DNA from: Ceratopteris richardii | Taxonomy: Eukaryota; Streptophyta; Polypodiopsida; Polypodiales; Pteridaceae | NCBI GenBank assembly: GCA_020310875.1 | Contig: CM035407.1 | Span: forward strand, 200,016,325-200,080,324 | Reading direction: 5' to 3' | Length of the DNA: 64,000 nt | In this document: one piece after another, positions 23,211 through 32,310 of the stretch | Position numbering within the stretch: position 1 is the first letter of the stretch | Layout: each line of letters starts with the position of its first letter | Made by a program: the position numbers and the translations under genes | Notes under the pieces: model-generated | The model's database searches: none | What the model saw: only the letters and a program-made list of their open reading frames with translations | Told to the model about the DNA's origin: nothing

Positions 23211-25196
23211 TATAACCTGGAACTTGCAAAATTTGTCTAGTGTTAGTTCGTATTGCCATTCGCACGCGAGTAGCAGCATGGCATCCTCTATCCCCCAGCA
23301 GGCTTCCTCCAGGGCTACCGAGGAATATTTAGAGCTACCTCCCTCTGCCCTAGGTATTCCTCAGTTAGATTCCCAGGTATTTCATACCCACCCTGGACCA
23401 CACACACCTCTTCCAACCCCGACACTCTCGCCCATTGCCCCCCCATGTCTCATAGCCCCAACTTTTTCTGGCCACTCACTATCAGACTCATCCTTATATA
23501 GTCCTTCATGTCCCCCGCCTAGTCTCCCCTACCATGCGCCCTCCACGGTTCGCCATACCATTCTGCCCTCCCTTTCTCTACTTTATATGAGTGAGTCAGG
23601 CTCGGCCTCCTCCCATCAGGCTTCATTAACGACTCTAGATTTCTCGATTCCATCTACATCCCTTCACCTCTGCCTTCACCTCGCCCTTTCAGAGTCCTCC
23701 CTATTCTATCTCTTCACTGAGGATTACTTACTACAGGAGGGTATTCATCGTCTGGCTTTGATCATGTGGTTGGCAGTAGAGGGTCAGGATATTTATTTGG
23801 CCCTCACTTTGTTCCCCCATTTCCCTTCAGGTACTCTATCCCTCTAGTCCATTGCAGCTGGTATTGGTTCTTCGTTGACCATATATCGGCCACCTCCGTT
23901 CCTTTATTCCGGTCTCTCTAAAGAAGAGACTATCACCTTTTGCACTTGCATGTTTAGTATACCCACAACATCCCCCACGATGGTGCAGCTGCTGCACTAC
24001 ATTGCCAGTATGCCTCTCTGATCGAGCGCATACTTGCTTTGATAGTTGCATAGAGGCAGTCATCTCAGGCAGCATTGAGGGCACTTCAGCAGGAGAGGGA
24101 CAGGTTCCAGGCTGAGGCCGATTTTGTGAATCAGGCTCTTTTGGAGATCCGACAGTGAGCATCTTTGGCCATCTATGAGAGCCTTGCTTGTCGACTGGTA
24201 CGATGAGAGTGTGACCATCTGCATCGTTATTAGAGCATGGTTGCTGCGTGTACTGAGCAGGTGGCTATCATTCCCCCATCATCGCCGGACCCGACTCCTC
24301 ATCCTAGTGATGCTCCTCCTAGGGGGGGGGGGTTCTCATTCACCACCAGCACACCAGCCCGACCCCGCCCCATAGTTGGCCGTTTCTACTATCTATGTCA
24401 CATCTTCTCACCCCTTTTTGATCCATTTGCCTCATTTTGATCTTCGAGGTTGTACCTTCTCATGTTCACTTAGTTAGACATCCTATTTTTCCTTTACCTT
24501 TCCTGCTATTTAGTGGCTCCTTCATGTACGTCAGGCCGTTTCCATGGCACTTTCATGTATTCCATGCCTTTTCAAGCCTCTCATTGTATTTTCTTTGCTA
24601 TATATATGGGATTTTGGTTATCGGTTATTTATGGCATCTCTTGTCTGGTTATTTAACTAGTGTATTTGTGCAATTGTGGGTGTTTCTATTTCATTGATAT
24701 TGGTTGGATTTATTCTTGTAGAGTTTATGATTTTTCTTACCCTTAACCCCACCTTTTACCCTTACCCTTGTTCCCAGTCATCCACCACCCCCCCACCTAC
24801 CATCCACTCCCATTCCCTCGCCACCCCCCACCCCCAGCCCACCACCCCACCCCTCCAAAACCCATTCACCCTTCCCCTTACCCCTACCTTTCCCCTACCC
24901 TTGTGCCCACCATTCCAATTCATTTCTTCTTCACTCACCTTCCCACTTCACTGTCACATAATATTACACTAAAATCTACCCATCAAGTTTTCCCTCATCT
25001 ATCTTCTCAACTCGCTTCCAACCTCTCCTATGTACATTCCTTCCACATGCTCTTCACTACATAATCTCCACATTTTGGTTATTCACGAATTGGTGTTCTA
25101 AAAGCTGCTCTTCTCAAAGGAATCATGATGTCATCTCTACTCCCAGTTTTGGCTGGTAGCTCTGCGGGACGAAGATTCCATTTGGTGGTGGGCAAC
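23211..25196 (+). other. Element A1 3' region: GC-richer, Ser/Pro-rich frames, C-rich tract, polypurine-like end
   Basis: Between integrase and the 3' LTR lie nearly 2 kb that differ in base use from the rest of the element. 23224-23847 is open for 207 codons and rich in Ser, Pro and Leu. Around 24050-24160 there is a coiled-coil-like text (ALRALQQERDRFQAEADFV). 24322-24332 is a run of G. 24730-24960 is strongly C-rich with CCCTTACCC and CCACCCCCCCA words. The end GGTGGTGGGCAAC abuts the LTR and probably is the plus-strand primer. It may be a decayed accessory ORF or simply a long untranslated region; I cannot choose. Confidence 0.5.
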
Positions 25197-26210
25197 TGTT
25201 GAGCCCATCAAAGTCAACCAAAGTCAAAGTCAATCATAGTCAAAGTCAAAGCAGTAAGAGTCAACATGTTTTAGGTCAAAGTCAACGTGGATGAAGTCGA
25301 AGTGTTCAAAGTTCGAGTGTCAAGGTGCACAGGTAGTGCACAATTAACTGTTCATAAAGGGTATAATTGCAGAAAGTTGGTTGCAGGTTGTAGAGGTATT
25401 TCTATAATTCCCTAAGGTTCAAAAGTGTTTTTAAAGTGTTTTGGAAGGTTTAGGTGAACCCTCTCTTAGGTGCACATTTGAGAAATTAAAAGGGAAAATG
25501 TGAAGGTATGTGAAGCGGCAGCGTACGCATAAGTGAAAGTATGGCCCCCCAATTAAAATTTTTGTTTTACTTTAAAGTCACTATAGGACAAAACATGGAT
25601 TCGTTGGCTGCCCACTTTTGGAGACAATCTTGGGACATCAAAGTGAGCACCAAGATACTCTAGCAGTTAGGAGCGTACGTGAATCTACACTCAAATCAAG
25701 GCAAGGACTATTCTTGAGGGACTAAGCAAGGTGAGCATAGTCTAAGCTAGACAAAAGAGAGAAGCGCAAGAGACACACAGTGTGCGATGCAGAGAAGTGA
25801 AGTGCAAGGTGTGCATGAAGAGTGACTAAGAAGTGTGCAGAGAAGTGCTAAGCTTACAACCAAAGATCTCAAGATCCCATTGAAGTTGTGCGCGTGCTGA
25901 CAAAAGGTGTCCATCCCTCCCCCCTTATTGGAAGCTTTGTGCAAGGTGTGCACAAGTCTATGCTTGGGGAAGGTGGAGGTCTGGTGCAGAGAAGGCCGGC
26001 AGCGACAAGACCCTTAAGTATTTTGTATTTTGTGATTGTGCACTATGTGGGATTTTGCACAGAAGCATTGGATTGTATTGTGCATCACCATTGTATTTGT
26101 CTTCTTATAATCAATCGACAGAGGCTTCCAGTGTGTATCTTTCTTCCTACCTTTCCCTTTTCTCCTACAAACACTCAAATCCCTTTTTATACAAGAATCA
26201 TCCAAAAAAA
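25197..26210 (+). repeat. Shared LTR of A1 and A2
   Basis: Starts TGTTGAGCCCATC and ends next to the primer site at 26211. A1's polypurine-like tract abuts its left side and the primer site and gag of A2 follow on the right. It is thus the 3' LTR of A1 and the 5' LTR of A2. Confidence 0.88.
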
Positions 26211-26230
26211 TTTGGCACGCCCGGTGGGAC
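26211..26230 (+). promoter_or_regulatory. Element A2 primer binding site
   Basis: TTGGCACGCCCGGTGGGAC, identical to the A1 primer site and in the same place after the LTR. Confidence 0.7.
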
Positions 26231-26374
26231 TCCAAGGAGATTTGAGCATAGGAGAAGCAAAGTGCAAAGTGTAGAAGAGTTCAAGTGCCGACAATGCTAC
26301 AGTGCTACTTCATTGGGTTAAGAGTTAAATTTTCTTATCAATTCTCTTAGCCTAAAGAAGATTATGAACAGCTC

Positions 26375-26965
26375 ATGACCGCAACCCGATCTCAAACATT
26401 GAGGGTCACCTACAAAGCAACAAGAAGGAAGGTTGTTAGAAGATCCTCTAGTCCACTCTCGTCAACCTCATCAGTAAAGAGCATGGCAGGCCAAGTAGAT
26501 TTGGAAATCCTACTTTCAAGATTAAATATAAAATTTCCTTCTTTCAAAGGCCTAGCTTAGGAGGATCCGGACGAGCATGTTAGAAGGTTTTTAGCACTAT
26601 GGAAAACAAGATTCTTGATGGGAAGAGAGGATGCCTTTTTGAGACTCTTCCTTGCCACATTAGAAGGGTTAGGAGATAAATGGTTCAGCCAGTTTTTTGA
26701 GAACCATTTCACCACTTGGGACCTGCTGAAAGATGCACTCAAAACTCAATTCTAGCATGGAAATACTACAGAGATCATCATAGAGGAATTAGAAAACTTG
26801 AGACTAGGTCAGGTGAAAAGTTTCCAGAGTTTGTAACTAGAGCGAAGGCACTAATGGCTAAGTTGCGAGATCCTCCACACAATTTCTTTATTAAGAAATG
26901 GTTAGTTAAACCACTTACAGTGACCACACAATGTAAAATCAAGGAATTACTGTTGACAACAGCCA
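26375..26965 (+). pseudogene. Element A2 gag capsid core, left part (fossil)
   Basis: Residues such as LNIKFPSFKGLA, HVRRFLALWKTRFLM and LEGLGDKWFSQFF carry the retrotrans_gag pattern (a short FxG stretch, a W in the first helix, then LxGxAxxWF). Capsid assembly would be its role. The text stops at the AGCCA target site of element B and the same gag continues at 44170. Confidence 0.8.
26961..26965. repeat. Target-site duplication AGCCA, left copy (element B)
   Basis: AGCCA directly precedes the LTR end TGTTGGCC at 26966. The same five bases follow the other LTR at 44170-44174. A perfect five-base duplication is the normal Gypsy integration footprint. Confidence 0.95.
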
Positions 26966-27859
26966 TGTTGGCCTAAGCATCAACTTAGGGACTTGCGGAG
27001 AAAGAGACTATACCTCAATCCCCTCACAAGTGCATATAGTGGGGATACACGCTTTTAATTATCAATCCAAAGAGTATACAAACCTAGCCGAGTGTATGAA
27101 GACATGCAATCATGTAATGGTCAATGCATATGAATTACTCAAAGAATATAAATGAGGCAAAGACTTATCCAAACAAGCTCCAACTGTTGGTCAAGGCGAA
27201 ACGATACTTGGTGCAGCAGCCGTCAGTATTTTGGATTTTTCTCCCCGCTCCGAACTCCAAATATAGCAAATAGCATATGCGTTTCGAAGCTCTCGAGAAG
27301 ACGCATCCAAGGGCAGTGGTTTCACTCAATTCCGATGCTCCTACTTCAAGTTATGAGCGAAATACTGAGTCGCGGAAATACTTTCCCACACTTCAGCACT
27401 TCCTACACCTCGCACACACCTTTCCTACAGCAAAGAAACACTCTCAAGGATAGACAACACTCACAAGCACTCTTTCCAAGCAATACACATGCACACCAGC
27501 TCGCGAAGAAGAAGATAAGGAGGGAAGAAGACACAAATTCGAACTTCTGTGCTCTCTATTCTCACAATGGCCAAAAAGTCCTTTACAAAGAGTCACATTT
27601 GACTTATATACTAGTGCCCTAAAAATGGTCCTTTCACACAAGTGACCGGCACTTTATTCACTAAGAGGCTAATTTCCTACTATTGTACATGGGTATTCTC
27701 TACTTTTCTGTGGGGATGCATCTAGAGGACTCCTCTAGTGCCTTTACAAGGGGAAATATATTACAAGAATGAATATGATACAAAAATGTGTAGTCCAAAT
27801 CGGAAAAATTTTGGGGCCCGTCTTTTTCTCTGCTTTGTGCGCTCTTTGGCTCTGCAACA
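26966..27859 (-). repeat. Element B 3' LTR
   Basis: 894 bp, ends TGTTGCAG...CCAACA on the minus strand. It is about 99.3% identical to 43276-44169. It holds the word ACGATACTTGG near 27190, the same core word that is massively repeated in the element's leader. A TATATAAG box lies at 27603-27610 (minus strand). Confidence 0.97.
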
Positions 27860-27875
27860 CTCTCCCCCTCTTCGT
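27860..27875 (-). other. Element B polypurine tract
   Basis: The minus strand reads ACGAAGAGGGGGAGAG directly before the LTR start TGTTGCAG. It is the expected plus-strand primer. Confidence 0.9.
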
Positions 27876-28444
27876 CTTTGTCGTCCCTTGACAGACTTTG
27901 CTTCGCGCACACGTCCAGTGGCCTGTGTTGCCTGATTCTTGATCTTGCATTACGTTTTAGAGGCGCTCTGATTTGTCCTGGTTGCACACATCGGACCTTG
28001 CTGTGTTATTCACTTCTTTTCACTGCACGCAACCTTTGCTCATTGTTACCTGTTTATAAAACAGGTGTTCAGTTTTGACGGCCTCTTCTTACTTCTTGTT
28101 TTACGTTCTCTGGGCCTGATGTATTTGCCTTGCTCGCCCGCAACCCTTGGAGTTAGACTGACTACCTGATATTCTGCAGTCTAATTCACCTATAGGTTCT
28201 TTAATTCTGGGTTGCCACGCACACCATTAGTGCACATATGCGGATGTAGCTCGTAAGCCTTGATCTGAAACTTCTGCAACTCAAGAGGTTGAAGCATCCA
28301 CATATGTGCTACTTGTTGGCCCTGATTCCTTCTTCCAGCTGCGTGCTTTTCCTTGGTGTGTGCGCCCCTGCGGGGCTCTGTGCAGAGATGGGTGTTGCGC
28401 CCCTGCGGGGCTTCTTGCAGAGATATATCTTCAGATATTGCTTT
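27876..28444 (-). other. Element B 3' untranslated region with two identical GC hairpins
   Basis: About 570 bp lie between the aORF stop and the polypurine tract. No long frame is present on the element strand. Two perfect short hairpins GCCCC-TGC-GGGGC occur at 28364-28376 and 28399-28411, 35 bp apart, in a short direct repeat GCGCCCCTGCGGGGC. They stand out from the surrounding AT-balanced DNA. Confidence 0.7.
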
Positions 28445-31400
28445 TTAGTGAAGCTGCTTCTTTCGTTGTTTTCTTTTTTTCTTCTTCTTACTCGATTCTC
28501 CCTCCACACTGCCCCCCTCCTGGACTCTGTCGTCCCCGACAGGCTTTTTGTGGCGACGTGTATAGGTTTGAATGGCTTGTTCCTCTCTTTGATTTAGCAG
28601 ATTAGCGTGACATAGCATGAACTCCTTCCATTGCCGAGACTTCACTCCGTCCTCTGGTGCCTGTCTATGGTCAGCAAAGAAACTTATCTCGTAGGCCACC
28701 AGTCGTGCATTCAAATTGGAGGTCATTTTAATAAAAATCTCTGAATCCATTTCAAAGAAGCCCGTAAAGAATGCTTCTTCAAATGTCTGCATATATGTCG
28801 ATGGCAGAAACATGAGACGAGAAAAATATGCCATAATTGTTAACCGGCTGGGAATAGTAGATAAATCAAAAATTAAAGCCTCCGATCCCTGCGTAATGCT
28901 GATGAAATTCAAAAATGTATACTGTGCATGTTGGAACACTTTAATTACTGTAAGGAACATGCTAAATATTTTATTTGTCATTTTGACTGCTAGGTCTGGG
29001 ACAGTAGCATATCTTGCAATCCAAAATTCCATGGTTTTGACCATGTATTCCTCTGTCGGTAGGTAGTTGTGTGGTGGACTAGGTAATAGCGGATAATTTA
29101 GCCATTGGTTATTAATACTACCTTGTCGCTGGCCTTCCCAAAATTGTATCCATGCTCTTCGACGGGGTAGTGGGCAAAATGATGGGTTTACTTGAAGCTC
29201 ATACGGGGATGCTTCCCACTGTACCCGTAGTGTAGGGTGCTTTTCCAACAGCTTTCTTCTCCAAATTGGATCTGCTGCCTCAAACTCTACTTGAGTATAG
29301 TTAAAAGTATCATACCGAAAATGGAGATTGTGATCAGGTTCCTTATTTGTCGTATGCTTTATGTATTGCCTAGTTTGTTCCTTCAAAAGCCCGTATGGTA
29401 CATTGAATGGCCTTAGTATTTGCTCAAGTTGCTTGCTGTCGATTTGAGCCTCTTTCATTAAATTGATGATTTGATCTTCAAATTCCGCAGTAAGCTGGGA
29501 CACCAGTAGTGCCCTTTCTGTTCTGCTCAGTTCTGCAATTTTTCGTGTGTTAGGTTCTAATGGAACCTCCTTTTTCGCCCTTATTGGTGAATGATACAAG
29601 GGGGGAGAGAGAGGGCGTACCTCTTCCTCCACAGTGGCCGAGGTCCCTGGCGGAACTACTGGTGTCCCCTGTTGTGCTCGCTGCTCTAATTGCTCCTGAA
29701 GCTGTTTGATTAAATCATCTTTTTGTTTGTTTTCCTCTTCGGCCTTAGCAATAGTTGCTTGATGTTTCATTAATTCTTGGGCCACAATGTTCATGTGCTC
29801 TGTGTCTTCCTTGCACTGTCGCAGGTAGTTATTTTCTGCTTTTTTCCATTTCATTCTGAGGGCCGCTGTGTCCTCCATATACCTTTTTTCCCAATCCGTT
29901 ATGACATCTTGCTCCTGTCTGAGCTGGTCTTGTAATTTAGTGATCTGCTCTTCCAGGTTTTTGACATTTCTTTGTGGGTCATCAGCAATTGCCAATGGTT
30001 GATCACTAATAAGAGCTGTCATTAATTCTTTATTTCGTTGTCGCATGTTGTCAGCTTCCTCCATACTGGCCTTGAGCTGAGACTCTAAGATTTTACTGCG
30101 TGTTTGAAGACGTGTCTTCTCAGTCTCACTCATCTCTAATTTCTTTGTTAATTCCTGGACTTGGTCTTTCCATTTTGTCTGCTCCCGCTCTAGCATGTAG
30201 TTTAGTGATTTGACCTCTTGAAGTTCCTTTTCTTTTGTCAGAGCTTGTGCTTGCACCTTGGATAGTTCTTCAGAAAGATGCTTACCTGCTCTTTCCAGTT
30301 CCTTCTTGTCTCGCATGGCTTGGTCGTAATCTTCATCAGCATCAAGCATTAATTGTTGTGTATCTAGAGCCGTTCGAATCATATCTTGCACAACAGGTTT
30401 GAGCTGAGCTATGTCTACATTCAGCCATGTCTTTGCTATTTCAGGAGTCTCTCCCGTTTGCACATCTTTGCCTTCTGCCACCTGGAGTGTCTCGTTATGC
30501 GGTTGTCTAACTTGTAGTTGTATCTTGTGTTCCTCACCATCTCCTTTTGCTTCATTCTTTTTAGTAGCACTCCCCTGAAACGTGACATCCATTGGGGAAG
30601 GTTCTGCTACAACCCTGATTGGTGTGAATGGTTCTTCCGTTTCTATATCCTGATCTTCATTCTCCTTTTTGGAAATTTCCTCATCTGTCTTTGTGCTTGT
30701 GGTTTTCTGATCCACTTTTATTTCTTGATCTATCGGCTTGAGGCCTTCTGGTTCTTCACCATAATCCACTTCATTTAATTCGGTCCATAGCCCATCATCT
30801 TTGGATTCGCTTCGAATATCCACATCCAACAATGATGTGTCCTTTTCTTCTTTGTCCTGAGTTGATGAGCTGGAATTGTCTAATCCGATTTCACGGTATC
30901 GGTGAACTTTAGTGAGTCTTCTTTTTGTTTTTGACTCCTGTTGTGACTGCTGGTAATGATGACCTTGCACAGGTAAGTTGATTTGTCCCTCCGTATATTT
31001 ATGCGTCTCTTCGAGTGCTTTAGTCAATTCTTCCTCCGTGATTTTTTTCTGTCCTGCAAGGGTCACCTTTGGAAGTACATGGACTCTTTTTGTCATAGGT
31101 CCTCCTTCTTCATCTGGCTTGACTTCTCTTAGTCTTTTTGTGCCTCTCATTCTTGGCTGAGAACTTGTCCCTGCCTCCTCAATACCTGTAGTGATTTTCT
31201 TCTTTTTGGGAACTGTGGCGGATTTCACATATCTAGCCAGCCCTTCTGAGGTTGGCATCTCCCTTAAACAATTCTTCATGTCCAAAGCTTCATATATCAG
31301 CAATGTCAAAGCTGAACTGCCATTCAAAAATTTCTTCTGGCCCCATTTCTTTTGGGCTTCAAACAATCGTTCTTGTACATACCCTGTTAGATTCACTTTA

Positions 31401-32026
31401 TTGCCTATCTGTCTCATGGCATGCGATAGTAGTTGGACTACAATTTTTTGTGGGGCTGTATACCTGTGCATGCTGGGAAAACAAAAATGTTGATGCACCA
31501 GCCTTACAGCATCCTCTATGTCAATTCTATTGATTTCCAGGAATGATCTCTTCTTTGGATCATGGCATTCTTCCTTCACACTAGTAGTCCCTGCTTGATT
31601 CCATCCAAAAGCTTTATTAATCAATTCATGTGTGAATTGTATGGTCTTCCATGTCCCGACTTTATCCAATACTTGCGCTTCTGGGACTGAGATCTTTGTT
31701 GCAGCAGGCTGCATGGTGTTCATTACCTGTGTACACCTCTGAAAATCTGGTACATATATAGGTAACTTGAGGAATGCCTCTATGCCCGCTTGTGTCCACA
31801 CGTCCTCAATATGAGATAGTCCTTGTATTATTGTCTTGAAATCTTGAGACATGATAGGGAAGTAATGATCCGTGTCCATGATTTTGATGGTAGCCATGAA
31901 AATTAGCTCCGCCACTGGTTGATCGTCCCTGAACCAGTGACCTCTTGCTTTTGTTACTGATTCCATCGGAAGAAGTTGCACCTCTTCTTGCTGTGTGGAT
32001 TCGGAATCAGTGGAAGCCATCTGCAC
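28445..32026 (-). CDS. Element B aORF: third ORF after integrase, coiled coil, unknown function
   Basis: An uninterrupted 1193-codon frame on the same strand as gag-pol. I do not recognise a database family. Visible parts: an N-terminal region with RGHWF at residues 28-32 and conserved FLKLPIYVPDFQRC and KKWGQKKFLNG segments; a charged Glu/Lys/Thr-rich linker (about 300-540); a long coiled coil with heptad-like Leu/Gln/Glu/Lys spacing (about 570-800); a C-terminal domain opening with NPSFCPLPRRRAWIQFW (from 947) and WLNYPLL; and a basic tail SSKKKKKRKQRKKQ that resembles a nuclear localisation signal. No signal peptide or clear transmembrane segment is visible, so it is not an obvious envelope protein. 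Relatives occur in C, D and E. A structural or nuclear-targeting role is speculation. The start could be residue 1 or 3. Confidence 0.85.
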   Translation of the reverse strand: MQMASTDSESTQQEEVQLLPMESVTKARGHWFRDDQPVAELIFMATIKIMDTDHYFPIMSQDFKTIIQGLSHIEDVWTQAGIEAFLKLPIYVPDFQRCTQVMNTMQPAATKISVPEAQVLDKVGTWKTIQFTHELINKAFGWNQAGTTSVKEECHDPKKRSFLEINRIDIEDAVRLVHQHFCFPSMHRYTAPQKIVVQLLSHAMRQIGNKVNLTGYVQERLFEAQKKWGQKKFLNGSSALTLLIYEALDMKNCLREMPTSEGLARYVKSATVPKKKKITTGIEEAGTSSQPRMRGTKRLREVKPDEEGGPMTKRVHVLPKVTLAGQKKITEEELTKALEETHKYTEGQINLPVQGHHYQQSQQESKTKRRLTKVHRYREIGLDNSSSSTQDKEEKDTSLLDVDIRSESKDDGLWTELNEVDYGEEPEGLKPIDQEIKVDQKTTSTKTDEEISKKENEDQDIETEEPFTPIRVVAEPSPMDVTFQGSATKKNEAKGDGEEHKIQLQVRQPHNETLQVAEGKDVQTGETPEIAKTWLNVDIAQLKPVVQDMIRTALDTQQLMLDADEDYDQAMRDKKELERAGKHLSEELSKVQAQALTKEKELQEVKSLNYMLEREQTKWKDQVQELTKKLEMSETEKTRLQTRSKILESQLKASMEEADNMRQRNKELMTALISDQPLAIADDPQRNVKNLEEQITKLQDQLRQEQDVITDWEKRYMEDTAALRMKWKKAENNYLRQCKEDTEHMNIVAQELMKHQATIAKAEEENKQKDDLIKQLQEQLEQRAQQGTPVVPPGTSATVEEEVRPLSPPLYHSPIRAKKEVPLEPNTRKIAELSRTERALLVSQLTAEFEDQIINLMKEAQIDSKQLEQILRPFNVPYGLLKEQTRQYIKHTTNKEPDHNLHFRYDTFNYTQVEFEAADPIWRRKLLEKHPTLRVQWEASPYELQVNPSFCPLPRRRAWIQFWEGQRQGSINNQWLNYPLLPSPPHNYLPTEEYMVKTMEFWIARYATVPDLAVKMTNKIFSMFLTVIKVFQHAQYTFLNFISITQGSEALIFDLSTIPSRLTIMAYFSRLMFLPSTYMQTFEEAFFTGFFEMDSEIFIKMTSNLNARLVAYEISFFADHRQAPEDGVKSRQWKEFMLCHANLLNQREEQAIQTYTRRHKKPVGDDRVQEGGSVEGESSKKKKKRKQRKKQLH

Positions 32027-32310
32027 TCAATATAGAGTATGAATTAGTATCCATATGTTTTTTCAGAAATCCTCCTCCAAATGTTGATTAATAATTCGAT
32101 GTTGCTCCGAGTGCATGGTGCCGTCCCTTTCCTGTGGGTGTGAGAAAGGTAATACTTGGAATTTTTTTATGTATTTTTATATTTTTTTGCTGAAAAGAAA
32201 ACATAAATGTTAGTCCATAGCCGAAGCGGTTAGTAACTTTTTTGGAGTATTTTTTTTTTTTTTATGTATGTACAAGTGCTCTCCTATTTCCAAAGGGAAA
32301 ATGTGCGTGA
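32027..32310 (-). promoter_or_regulatory. Spacer before element B aORF with splice-acceptor-like sites
   Basis: The 284-bp AT-rich spacer between the integrase-retropepsin frame and the aORF holds, on the minus strand, TTTATGTTTTCTTTTCAG (exon would start below 32190) and TTGAGTGCAG directly before ATGGCTTCC. Pyrimidine tract plus CAG is the plant 3' splice-site pattern. Splicing is known in Ogre/Tat relatives, so a spliced subgenomic mRNA for the aORF is plausible. An internal promoter cannot be excluded. Confidence 0.45.

Larger units (their letters stand above)
17078..26210 (+). mobile_element. Gypsy element A1 (LTR - gag - PR - RT - RH - INT - 3' region - LTR)
   Basis: Complete outline of a Gypsy element in the Athila/Tat-like group on the plus strand: 5' LTR, primer site, gag with knuckles, retropepsin, reverse transcriptase, RNase H, integrase, a 2-kb GC-richer 3' region, a polypurine-like tract ending GGTGGTGGGCAAC, then an LTR at 25197-26210. 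That second LTR is shared with copy A2. A1 has no chromodomain and no match to the B-type aORF. It is broken in ten or more places and its gag is incomplete. LTR similarity looks like roughly 94-95% by eye. Confidence 0.85.

Noticed and set aside
24730-24960. C-rich CCCTTACCC words as a telomere-like tract
   Set aside because: Not the plant telomere unit (CCCTAAA), irregular spacing, and it sits inside the 3' region of A1.
30518-31533. Plus-strand frames opposite the aORF
   Set aside because: Shadows of the minus-strand frame: hydrophobic text arising from the complement of Lys/Glu-rich codons.
28445-32026. aORF as a retroviral envelope gene
   Set aside because: Position fits, but no signal peptide, no clear transmembrane anchor and no Cys-rich ectodomain; a long coiled coil and a Lys/Arg-rich end point elsewhere.
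28445-32026. aORF as a captured host gene (myosin or kinesin-like coiled coil)
   Set aside because: Coiled-coil similarity alone is not informative, and relatives with the same flanking domains sit in the same place in C, D and E, so it belongs to the elements.
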